15,215 bases of DNA, taken from Chloroflexota bacterium. GTDB taxonomy: Bacteria > Chloroflexota > Limnocylindria > Limnocylindrales > CSP1-4. The stretch spans positions 1 to 15,215 of the forward strand of contig JAJYXX010000082.1 of assembly GCA_021801545.1 (NCBI GenBank), read 5' to 3'. Position numbers and translations under genes: made by a program. Numbering within the stretch: the first letter of the stretch is position 1; each line of letters begins with the position of its first letter. The notes under the pieces are model-generated. The model saw nothing but the letters and a program-made list of their open reading frames with translations, had not been told where the DNA came from and made no database searches. Shown here in pieces: positions 1 through 6,839 of the stretch.

Positions 1-697
1 CGCGGGCGAGCTGCCCGGTCCGGCGGTCGCGCTCCTCGGCCGTCCGCTGGTCGAGGCGGCGCCGGCGGATCCAGGCGACGACGAACAGGAGTCCGGCGAC
101 GACAAGCACGATCCCGAGCACGACCACAAACACGACCCCGAGGGCGCCAAGGAGGCCGCCGGCGTCCCGCGAGCCGCCGGGGACCGTCCCACCGCTGGGC
201 TCGCCGTCGGGCTGCGCCCCGGATTGCCCACCGGGTACGACTCCCGGCCGCTTCGCCTCGCCGAGCGCTTCTGCCACCGCGATCGCCGCGCCGGCGTAGT
301 CGCCGTCGCGAAGGTGCGGCTCCGCGATCGCCGCGGTCGCCCGGTTGATCTCGTCACTGGTGATGTCCGCGTCCTCGGTCCAGACGAAATCGGTCCGGTC
401 CGTCAGGGCGACGACGAAGAGCGCGTCGTTGCCGCCGAGCGAGTTCGCCTCGAAGGTCCGCCGCGCGAACTCCTCGGCCGTCAGCCCCTCGTTCGTGTCG
501 ACGAAGAGCACCCACACGTCGACCCCGTCCGCATCGCGGATACGGAGGATCGCCGATTCGATCTCGGACTCGCCGCCGGCGAGCACACCGGTCAGGTCGG
601 TCACAGGGCCGCCAAGCCGCGGGATCACCTGGGCCAGCACCGTGGCGGGCAGGACGATCAGGGCGATTGCGGCGGCGAGAAGGCTGAGTCGCTTCAT
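1..697 (-). CDS. TPM-domain secreted/membrane protein (3' end outside window)
   Basis: The reading frame runs from ATG at 697 to the window edge without a stop, giving 232 visible residues. Residues 1-22 form a signal peptide (MKRLSLLAAAIALIVLPATVLA, then Q). Residues about 27-148 read as a TPM (TLP18.3/Psb32/MOLO-1) domain, with features such as DVWVLFVDTNEG, NDALFVVAL and a late DYAGAAIAVAEAL helix. A Gly/Pro-rich linker (150-180) leads to a transmembrane helix (about 182-210) and a basic RRRR stop-transfer stretch. The topology is therefore an extracytoplasmic TPM domain anchored to a cytoplasmic tail that continues off the window. TPM domains in bacteria are linked to envelope roles and in some cases phosphatase activity; the substrate here is unknown. 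An AGGAG lies at 711-715, about 13 nt from the ATG, which is a little far. Confidence 0.8.
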   Translation of the reverse strand, partial: MKRLSLLAAAIALIVLPATVLAQVIPRLGGPVTDLTGVLAGGESEIESAILRIRDADGVDVWVLFVDTNEGLTAEEFARRTFEANSLGGNDALFVVALTDRTDFVWTEDADITSDEINRATAAIAEPHLRDGDYAGAAIAVAEALGEAKRPGVVPGGQSGAQPDGEPSGGTVPGGSRDAGGLLGALGVVFVVVLGIVLVVAGLLFVVAWIRRRRLDQRTAEERDRRTGQLAR

Positions 698-1025
698 CGA
701 CGTGGGGTGACTCCTGGGGGCGACGTCCATCGTAGCCGGTCCGGGCCCGGAGGTCTCGCGGAGAGGCTCCGGGCGGGCGGCGTGTCGCGCAGGACATCCC
801 AGGACGCGTGCCGCTCGGGACTGGGTGGTAGAGTCCTGACCGCTGAGCCGGGACCGACCGTGGCTCGTCCAGGCGGGCGGCGGCGCCTCCTGCCTGATCG
901 GCCTGGAGCCTCGGGGCGTCGTCCGTGGCCCGACGGGAGCAACCGCCCTTCGGGCGGCCGCTGTCATTGGCATGGTCGTCGGCGCCGGCGACCCGCATCG
1001 ACCACCGAACCGGAGACCCCATCTC
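698..1025. other. Divergent intergenic region with a GC hairpin
   Basis: This 328-bp stretch separates two divergently read genes and should hold both promoters. I see no convincing -35/-10 pair in this GC-rich sequence. A hairpin CCGCCC-TTC-GGGCGG lies at 943-957 without a following T-run, so it is not a good terminator. A Shine-Dalgarno GGAG at 1012-1015 serves the acyl-CoA dehydrogenase. Open frames on both strands here have low-complexity Arg/Pro/Gly composition and look spurious. Confidence 0.5.
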
Positions 1026-2234
1026 GTGATCGACTTCACGCTCACCGACGAGAACCGGCTCGTCCAGCAGAGTGCCCGTGCGTTCGCCGAGGCCGAGATC
1101 CTGCCCTACATCCGCGAGTGGGATGCGAACGGCGAGGTACACCCGGAGATCTTCGCCAGGATGGGTGAGCTCGGCTTTCTCGGCGCGCCGATCCCGGAGC
1201 GCTACGGCGGCGGGGGCATGGACTACATCAGCTTCGCCCTCCTGTGCGAGGAGCTCGAGCGTGCCGACACCGCGTTCCGGGTCGTCCAGAGCGTCCACGT
1301 CGGACTAAACTCGCTGGCGCTCCTCCAGTGGGGAACCGAGGAGCAGCGCCAGCGCTTTCTCGTCCCGCAGGCGCAGGGCAAGAAGCTCGCCACGTTCGCC
1401 CTGACCGAACCGGGGGTGGGGACCGACGCCGCGAACCTTGCCTCGACCGTCCGCCGCGAGGGCGACCGCTACGTCCTCAATGGCCAGAAGATCTGGATCA
1501 GCCTGGCCGACCTCGCCGACCACTTCCTCGTCTTCGCCTCCGTCGACCGGACGAAGAAGCACAAGGGTGTGACGGCGTTCGTCCTCGAGCGCGGGATGAA
1601 GGGCCTTACGACCGGCACGCTCCACGGCAAGCTCGGCATCCGGGCCGGCAACACCGGGCTCATCAACATGGACAACGTCGAGATCCCGATCGAGAACCGG
1701 ATCGGCGAGGAGGGCGAGGGCTTCCTCGTCGCGATGAGCGCGATCGACCAGGGCCGCTACACCGTGGCCGCCGGGGCGGTCGGGCTCGCCCAGGCGTGTC
1801 TCGACGCCTCGCTGAAGTACGCCCACGAGCGTCAGACGTTCGGCGAGGAGATCGGCCGCCACCAGCTCGTCAAGCAGATGATCGCGAACATGGCGAAGGG
1901 GATCGAGATCGGCCGGCTCCTCGTCTGGCGGGCCGGTTGGCTGAAGAACCACGGCCTCCGCAACACCCGCCAGACGTCGCTCGCCAAGTGGCACGCGACC
2001 GAGCACTCCGTCCAGGCCGCGCTCGACGCGATCCAGATCCACGGCGCGAACGGCTACTCGAACGAGTTCCCGGTCGAGCGCTACCTGCGCAACTCGAAGG
2101 CGGCCGTCATCTACGAGGGAACGAGCCAGCTCCACACGCTCATCCAGGCCGACTACGCGCTCGGCTACCGCGAGGACCGGCCGCTCCGCTGCGAGCCGTG
2201 GCCGGCCCAGGGCTTCGAGAGGTTGGCCATCTGA
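1026..2234 (+). CDS. Acyl-CoA dehydrogenase
   Basis: This 402-residue FAD enzyme catalyses alpha,beta-dehydrogenation of an acyl-CoA and passes electrons to ETF in the cytoplasm. It shows the family layout: an N-terminal helical domain (LTDENRLVQQSARAFAEAEI), a central beta domain with the TEPGVGTD signature and the LNGQKIWIS segment, and a C-terminal helical domain (YAHERQTFGEEIGRHQLVKQM, ALDAIQIHGANGYSNEFPVERYLR). The catalytic base is Glu364 in VIYEGTSQ. I chose GTG at 1026 because the family N-terminus (IDFTLTDENR) starts there and GGAG sits 10 nt upstream. An in-frame ATG at 972 would add 18 Pro/Arg-rich residues unlike the family. The chain length (short-chain, branched or glutaryl-like) cannot be fixed from sequence alone. 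No neighbouring beta-oxidation genes are visible, so the pathway is open. Confidence 0.93.
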   Translation: MIDFTLTDENRLVQQSARAFAEAEILPYIREWDANGEVHPEIFARMGELGFLGAPIPERYGGGGMDYISFALLCEELERADTAFRVVQSVHVGLNSLALLQWGTEEQRQRFLVPQAQGKKLATFALTEPGVGTDAANLASTVRREGDRYVLNGQKIWISLADLADHFLVFASVDRTKKHKGVTAFVLERGMKGLTTGTLHGKLGIRAGNTGLINMDNVEIPIENRIGEEGEGFLVAMSAIDQGRYTVAAGAVGLAQACLDASLKYAHERQTFGEEIGRHQLVKQMIANMAKGIEIGRLLVWRAGWLKNHGLRNTRQTSLAKWHATEHSVQAALDAIQIHGANGYSNEFPVERYLRNSKAAVIYEGTSQLHTLIQADYALGYREDRPLRCEPWPAQGFERLAI

Positions 2235-2276
2235 CCAACGCGAGTGGCGCCGGAACTGCGACGCCTGCGTTGTTGG

Positions 2277-2290
2277 GGGCGGGTACGCCC
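2277..2290. terminator. Possible weak hairpin between convergent genes
   Basis: A GGGCG-GGTA-CGCCC hairpin lies between the end of the acyl-CoA dehydrogenase (2234) and the end of the minus-strand pseudogene (2295). It is followed on the plus strand only by ATGTTT, not a proper T-run. Its location between convergent genes suggests termination, but the evidence is thin. Confidence 0.25.
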
Positions 2291-2294
2291 ATGT

Positions 2295-2797
2295 TTACGG
2301 AGCGACCTTGACGGCCACCCCCAGCGAGCACCGACGAGGAGCGAGAGGGAGAAGCGCTTGAAGTCGCCGATCGATTCGTCCTCCCCCTCCGCGGGCAGGA
2401 GCGCCGGCCGGAGCGGCTCCTCCCCTTTGTAGGCGGCGAGGAGGCGGTCGTTGGGGATCGGCTCGACGGCGCCAAACAACGACAGGAGCATCCGCATCGC
2501 ATCCGGGCCGTAGCGAGCGAAGAGGAGGAGCTCGAGGAGCTGGTCCGAACTGACCGTGAGCTCGCCGAAGACGCGGATCGCCGGTTGGGGCGCTCCGCAG
2601 CGCCGCTGATCGGATAGCGGATCGTGGTCGAGCATCCGAAGGCACCACGCCACAGGTTCGCGGGACAGTCGCGACAGAACCCCTCAAGCCCGTCGAGCGC
2701 CGACGCGGTCTTTCGGAGCGAGGCGTAGTCGAGCTCCGCCGCTCCCGAGCCGCTCGCGGGGCTGACAACGCAACTCGATCGCGACGTCGACGCTCAT
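2295..2797 (-). pseudogene. Frameshifted remnant of an unidentified protein
   Basis: Three reading frames of the minus strand each carry a protein-like piece that hands over to the next. The first starts at ATG 2797 (MSVDVAIELR). The second, about 2760 to 2600, reads AELDYASLRKTASALDGLEG, then FCRDCPANLWRGAFGC and RYPISGAAE. The third, about 2585 to 2330, reads RVFGELTVSSDQLLELLLFA, then MLLSLFGAVEPIPNDRLLAAY. It seems to hop once more into a frame ending GVAVKVAP and a TAA at 2295. At least three frameshifts are therefore implied. The Cys pattern CRDC followed by C may be a metal site. I do not recognise the family. The gene starts 33 nt after the stop of the upstream Imm49-like gene, on the same strand. 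Sequencing indels are an alternative to real decay. Confidence 0.6.
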
Positions 2798-2830
2798 CCA
2801 AGTCTTCCTCCGTTACCCGTGCACGCTGCT

Positions 2831-4609
2831 TCAGGTGCCCGCCGGGGCCGTGTCGCCACGCGCCCAGAGTGGCTCCCCGAGCAGATCGCAGGGGAGCTTC
2901 CCGATCTGGCCGACGTACTCGGGGAGGTTTCGGATGAGGATGGGAACCGGGTACTGCCGGTACCTCCCACCGAGCCTGATCGGGATGCCGAGCCGCCGGC
3001 CGGCGCCCGCGAGGTAGACGGCCTCCTCGCAGACTGGCGGCGGTGGCGCGGTCTTGAGGCGGAGCCTGGGAGCGTGCTCGGCGAGGATCCCCGCGAGACC
3101 CTTCGCGAGGCGCTCCGGATCACGCTCCACGAGTGCCACACACGTGTATGGCAGGTGCTGGTAGAAGCCGCGGAGCCTGCTGGCGGTCCGCGCGAGCGTC
3201 GCCTCGTCCGGGCCGTCGGGACGGTCGGCCCGCGGGGTGAGCAGATCGCGGATCAGATCGAGGTAGGCGGTGACGCCGATCCGGATCGGAGACGACGGAT
3301 GGACCCGCAGGAGTGCACGGTCCCACTCGTTCATCTGGCGAGCGGTCTCGGCGAGAGCGCCCTCGTCGCCGACGACGAGGGCGAGGGCGAAGTGAGTGCG
3401 GAGGTAGTTGTGGTTCGGGAAGCCGCGCAACTCGGCCGGCACCGCCGGGTCATCGTCGCGGAAGCCGACCGAGCCCCGCCAGGCGCGCTCGGCCTCGCTC
3501 GCGCCACGGACGAGGTGCATCCGGGCGCGAACCGGATCCCCGAGCATGAGCGCCCAGCTCGCGAGCTGCCATACGCTTCCGCCCGCCAGTTCCCGACGGC
3601 GGAGCGACTCGCGGACGATCGCCTCGTCCACGGCGGGGCGACGGCGTCGCGTCACCGTCGGTCGCTCCCGTGGCCGGTCGGGCTGCTCGATCGCGACGCT
3701 GACGCTCATCGGTGGCACAGGGCTCGGGGGACGATGTGGTGGTCGGCCTGGTACATCCGGAAGCAGCACCCTTGGCACGATGTCGAACGTGCCCTCCACG
3801 ATCTGCCGGCCGACGGGCTCGCCCTGCCACTCCTCGATCACCGTGACCGGCAGCTTGAGGCGGACGGCGTGGTAGCGCTCGTCGACGTCGGCGGGGATAC
3901 CGCGTCGGCGGGCGAGGATCGCCAAGCACGTCGCCGGGATGCACTGGAGCGCTCGTTCGGATAACCGCATGTTCCCGCGCGTTGCGAACACGACGTGCTG
4001 TGCGCAGATCGCGTCGAGTTCCACTCGGAGGCACTCGGAGTCGGACTCGAGGATCGCCCGGACCGCCGGGCCGCAACGCGGATAGCCCTGGTGCGCGCGA
4101 TGAAAGTCGTCGGATACGGACTCGAGGATCGCCGCTGCGGCAGCGGCCGCATCGTCCTCCCCGAGGGCGAGGGCGCGGAGCGCCTCGACCCAGCCGCGAC
4201 CCCAGACGAGGCGTCCCCTGGACAGGCTCCCGTCGTCGGTCTGGACCGGGATGGCCAGAACAGCCGCCTCGGCCTCGCGGTCGCCCCAGAGGATCGCGCG
4301 CTCGATGACGATCATCCAGTCCGAGGCCCTCCGCCGGAGCGGCGGGCCCGCGGTGCCCAGGTAGTCGAGCCAGCGCAGATACCACTCGAGGCTGCGCCGA
4401 AAGGCCGGCCAGGCCTCGTCGGGCTCGCCAAGCCGCAGGCTCCACCAGCCGACGTCTTCCCAGTAGCCGGCGGGGCCGACGAGGCCGTACTCCCGACGCA
4501 CGACGCTCATCGCCCGCGCCTCGGCCGCCTCCGCTTCCATCCGGGCCACCGTCCGCTGCGCCTCGAACTCGCGGCGGATGACGAGGTCGGTGACCAGGGG
4601 CTCGCTCAC
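2831..4609 (-). CDS. Imm49-like immunity protein with two tandem divergent domains
   Basis: This 592-residue protein is almost entirely alpha-helical, with no signal peptide or membrane segment. Domain A (about 10-285) includes RRSLEWYLRWLD, DWMIVIERAILWGDREAE, a GxxWVEALRALALG helix, and IPATCLAILARRRGIPADVD followed by RYHAVRLKLPV. A Pro-rich linker (about 286-300) leads to domain B (301-592), starting MSVSVAIEQ. Domain B repeats the same order: VWQLASWALMLGDP, NYLRTHFALALVVGDE, LPYTCVALVERDPE and YLAGAGRRLGIPIRLGGRY. The ending 'CLA..A...GIP.DVE..Y' recalls Imm49, the helical immunity proteins of polymorphic toxin loci; the match is from memory. The start is GTG 4609 with no visible Shine-Dalgarno. 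Met301 (3709) could start a separate 292-residue protein, but its upstream region also lacks a good ribosome site. A fusion of two ancestral immunity genes is my inference. Confidence 0.65.
   Translation of the reverse strand: MSEPLVTDLVIRREFEAQRTVARMEAEAAEARAMSVVRREYGLVGPAGYWEDVGWWSLRLGEPDEAWPAFRRSLEWYLRWLDYLGTAGPPLRRRASDWMIVIERAILWGDREAEAAVLAIPVQTDDGSLSRGRLVWGRGWVEALRALALGEDDAAAAAAAILESVSDDFHRAHQGYPRCGPAVRAILESDSECLRVELDAICAQHVVFATRGNMRLSERALQCIPATCLAILARRRGIPADVDERYHAVRLKLPVTVIEEWQGEPVGRQIVEGTFDIVPRVLLPDVPGRPPHRPPSPVPPMSVSVAIEQPDRPRERPTVTRRRRPAVDEAIVRESLRRRELAGGSVWQLASWALMLGDPVRARMHLVRGASEAERAWRGSVGFRDDDPAVPAELRGFPNHNYLRTHFALALVVGDEGALAETARQMNEWDRALLRVHPSSPIRIGVTAYLDLIRDLLTPRADRPDGPDEATLARTASRLRGFYQHLPYTCVALVERDPERLAKGLAGILAEHAPRLRLKTAPPPPVCEEAVYLAGAGRRLGIPIRLGGRYRQYPVPILIRNLPEYVGQIGKLPCDLLGEPLWARGDTAPAGT
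3753..3892. repeat. Direct repeat copy 1 (intragenic, 140 bp)
   Basis: This matches 4692-4831 without gaps at about 127 of 140 positions, including an identical core of nearly 50 bp. It encodes the end of domain A of the 592-residue protein (RYHAVRLKLPVTVIEEWQGE, then EGTFDIVPR and LLPDV). The upstream parts of the two genes are much more diverged, so the near identity suggests recent gene conversion or strong constraint at this end. Confidence 0.85.
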
Positions 4610-4681
4610 GGCGGAGGAAGGATGCCAGCAACCTCGACGATCGTCACCGCGCCGGTACTCACACGCCGGGCGCGCCCTGCG

Positions 4682-5515
4682 CTACGACCGCACATCCGGA
4701 AGGAGCGCCCTGGGCACGATGTCGAACGTGCCCTCCACGGTCAGGCCGCGAACGGGCTCGCCCTGCCACTCCTCGATCACCGTGACCGGCAGCTTGAGGC
4801 GCACTGCGTGGTAGCGCACGTCGACGTCGACGTCCATGCCGCGCTGCCGGGCGACGATCAGCAGGCAGGTAGCCGGGAAGACCGGGCCTGGCGCCCGGCG
4901 CAGGAAGCCACGGGTCGAGAAGACGACGTGCTGGGCGCAGATGGCGTCGAGCTCGGAACGGAGCGCGGCGGGGTTCCGGGCAAGGATGGCTCGCACCGTT
5001 GGTCCGAGCCGTGGGTAGAACTTCCGGCCGATCACCTTCTCGTCGGGAACGGACTCGAGCAGTTCAGCGGCGTGGGCGGCCCCAGCCTCGTCTCCGGTAA
5101 GGAATGCCTGCAGTGCGTCCACGTAGCCTTTCCCGGAGACGGTGAGGTCACCGTACGAGGGATGGAGTCTCAGGATGCGGCGTTCGGCTTCGAGATCGCC
5201 GGCCATGATTGCCACTTCTAGCGCGTGGCGCCGCTGGCTAGCCAGGAGCAGAAGCCCGGCAGCGGCGACTGACTCAAGCCAGCGAACGGACCAGCTGACG
5301 CTCCGTCGCAACGCGTCTCGCGCAGTGTCGGGCGAGCCAGTCACAAGGTTCCACAACGCAAACTCGCCCCACTGGCCGGCAGGCACGGCCAGCAGAGCGC
5401 CCTCCCGGACGTCAGCTGACCGCGCCTCGGCCTCCTCCGCGCGACGTAGTGCGAGGTTCAAGCGGGCCTCGAACTCCGCCCGCGCAAGGTCGCCCAACTC
5501 TGGCCTCACATTCAC
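4682..5515 (-). CDS. Imm49-like immunity protein, single domain
   Basis: This 277-residue helical protein is a paralogue of domain A of the downstream 592-residue protein. Both share RAEEAEARS / AEAAEARAM near the N-terminus, the SWSVRWLE / EWYLRWLD helix, GPTVRAILARNP / GPAVRAILESDS, ELDAICAQHVVFSTRG, PATCLLIVARQRG and a nearly identical C-terminus (RYHAVRLKLPVTVIEEWQGE). Its GTG start at 5515 overlaps the stop of the preceding tail fragment as GTGA (5515-5512), which implies translational coupling. The next gene begins 72 nt after its TAG (4682-4684). If the family assignment is right, it would bind and neutralise a toxin in the cytoplasm, most simply the one whose tail lies directly upstream. 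Imm49 is assigned by recalled sequence pattern, not by search. Confidence 0.65.
   Translation of the reverse strand: MNVRPELGDLARAEFEARLNLALRRAEEAEARSADVREGALLAVPAGQWGEFALWNLVTGSPDTARDALRRSVSWSVRWLESVAAAGLLLLASQRRHALEVAIMAGDLEAERRILRLHPSYGDLTVSGKGYVDALQAFLTGDEAGAAHAAELLESVPDEKVIGRKFYPRLGPTVRAILARNPAALRSELDAICAQHVVFSTRGFLRRAPGPVFPATCLLIVARQRGMDVDVDVRYHAVRLKLPVTVIEEWQGEPVRGLTVEGTFDIVPRALLPDVRS
4692..4831. repeat. Direct repeat copy 2 (intragenic, 140 bp)
   Basis: This is the partner of 3753-3892, offset by exactly 939 bp. It encodes the C-terminus of the single-domain Imm49-like protein. Because the repeats are in direct orientation in adjacent genes, recombination between them would delete the intervening sequence and leave one chimeric gene. 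Confidence 0.85.
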
Positions 5516-5808
5516 TGCAACGGCAGGACCTTACCGATCTCGACGATCGTCACGCCGACAGGATTGGAGGAGCCCGTGAACGGGTTGGACGAACTGGTTC
5601 CGAGCTGCGGGTGGCTGCCCAGGCTGTCGGCGATCGTCCGTCCGTCGTAGTCGTTCTTCACGATCACGAGCTCCCTGTCGACGAGTCCATTCTCGATGGC
5701 GCGCCGGAGATCGGCGGCCTGGCCCTCTGTGATCGATTTCGCGGTGACCGACCGCTTGATGGCGTCGGCGTCGGGTTTCTCGACGCCTTGCTTGTAGATC
5801 CAATCGAG
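5512..5808 (-). pseudogene. Orphan 3' gene tail, possible toxin C-terminus, 5' lost
   Basis: A protein-like frame of 98 residues ends in TGA at 5514-5512. It reads DWIYKQGVEKPDADAIKRSV, then SITEGQAADLRRAIENGLVD, and ends VTIVEIGKVLPLQ. It has no start codon at its 5' end: a TAG lies at 5811-5809, and the IS256 terminal repeat begins at 5814. The simplest reading is that the transposon removed or displaced the 5' part. The Ser/Gly/Asn-rich stretch GTSSSNPFTGSSNP near the end, and the GTGA overlap with an Imm49-like gene, fit the C-terminal end of a polymorphic toxin. The toxin role is inferred from position only; I recognise no catalytic domain. It could equally be the end of an unrelated operon gene. 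Confidence 0.55.
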
Positions 5809-5813
5809 CTAAC

Positions 5814-5831
5814 GTCATCGCGTGTGGAAAC
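5814..5831 (+). repeat. IS256 left terminal inverted repeat
   Basis: The 18-bp left end pairs with 10571-10588 (14/18). The shared part is GTCA at the outer edge and GTGGAAAC at the inner edge. It abuts the truncated gene tail on the minus strand. Confidence 0.7.
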
Positions 5832-6699
5832 GTCGCCGCGCTCCAGCCCGTCGCCCTGACCGGATGAGAGCACGGCGTACCCTTCCGATGAGCAGTCAAC
5901 TCACGGAATGGAGGCACGCCGCGATGGCACGGTACCACGCTCGCAAGCCCGCACCCACGTCGGGCGCGGTCGTCACCGACACGCTCGAAGCGGTCGCCCG
6001 GGAGGGCGCCCGCCGGATGCTGGCCCACGCCCTCGAAGCCGAGGTCCACGTCTTCCTCGGACGCGACCGCTACGCGCCCGGCGGCCCCGAGACCGGCTAC
6101 CGCAACGGATACGGCCGACCCCGCGAGATCGGCATCGGGACCTGGTCGGTGATGGTCCGCCCGCCCCGGGTGTCGGACCTGCCCGCAGGAACCCCGCCGT
6201 TCGAGTCGGCCCTCCTGCCCCGCCGGCGGTACCTGTCCCTCGAGACCCAGCGCCTCTTCGCGCGGCTCTATCTGGAGGGCTTGAGCACGGGCGACTTCGA
6301 GCCCGCGTTCCGCCAGCTCCTGGGCGAGAAGGCACCGCTCTCGGCCTCGACGATCGTGCGCCTCAAGGCCACCTGGGCCGACGACTACGCGGCCTGGCAG
6401 CGCCGCCCGATCACGGCCCGCTACGCGTACATCTATGGAGACGGGATCTACCTCGGCGCCGGGCTCGAGGAGGAGAAGTCCTGCCTGCTTGTCGTCATCG
6501 GGGCCCGCGAGGATGGACAGAAGGAGCTCCTCGCGATGGGTCTGGGCTACCGCGAGAGCACCGCGTCCTGGGCGGATGTCCTGCGCGACCTGCGCGAGCG
6601 CGGCCTCGCTGCGCCGCTCCTCGCGATCGGTGACGGCGGCCTCGGGCTCTGGGCAGCCCTCGCCGAGGTCTACCCGGCGACCCGCCACCAACGATGCTG

Positions 6700-6790
6700 G
6701 AACCACTATGCCGACCCTCGGATTATGCCGATGTCGGGTGTCGAGCCGGCCGCTGCGTGAGTGGGCCGGACCCCTGAGGTCGGCATAATC
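6700..6790 (+). repeat. RIT left inverted repeat (91 bp, perfect)
   Basis: This segment is the exact reverse complement of 9959-10049 over all 91 bases, and identity stops on both sides. It contains three copies of a TATGCCGA core: outer TATGCCGAC at 6707-6715, middle TATGCCGAT at about 6724-6732, and an inner inverted GTCGGCATA at 6780-6788. These are probably recombinase binding arms. The outermost six bases, GAACCA, also belong to the target gene. Confidence 0.95.
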
Positions 6791-6826
6791 CTGGCGCCCC
6801 GAGAGACGCTCTCCTTCCGCATCGAC

Positions 6827-6833
6827 GAAGGAG
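6827..6833 (+). promoter_or_regulatory. Ribosome binding site of the first RIT recombinase
   Basis: GAAGGAG lies 6 nt before the ATG at 6840. It fixes that start and is the strongest ribosome site in the element; the second recombinase depends on stop-start overlap. Confidence 0.7.
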
Positions 6834-6839
6834 AGCCAC

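Noticed and set aside
224..1298. Overlapping 314-residue frames on both strands
   Set aside because: They are rich in Arg, Pro and Gly, cross the divergent intergenic region and lie opposite or out of frame with the TPM-domain and acyl-CoA dehydrogenase genes.
5822..5923. Minus-strand continuation of the truncated tail into VDCSSEGYAVLSSGQGDGLERG
   Set aside because: It looks protein-like and would join the tail by a frameshift, but it lies inside the IS256 left end, between the terminal repeat and the transposase start.
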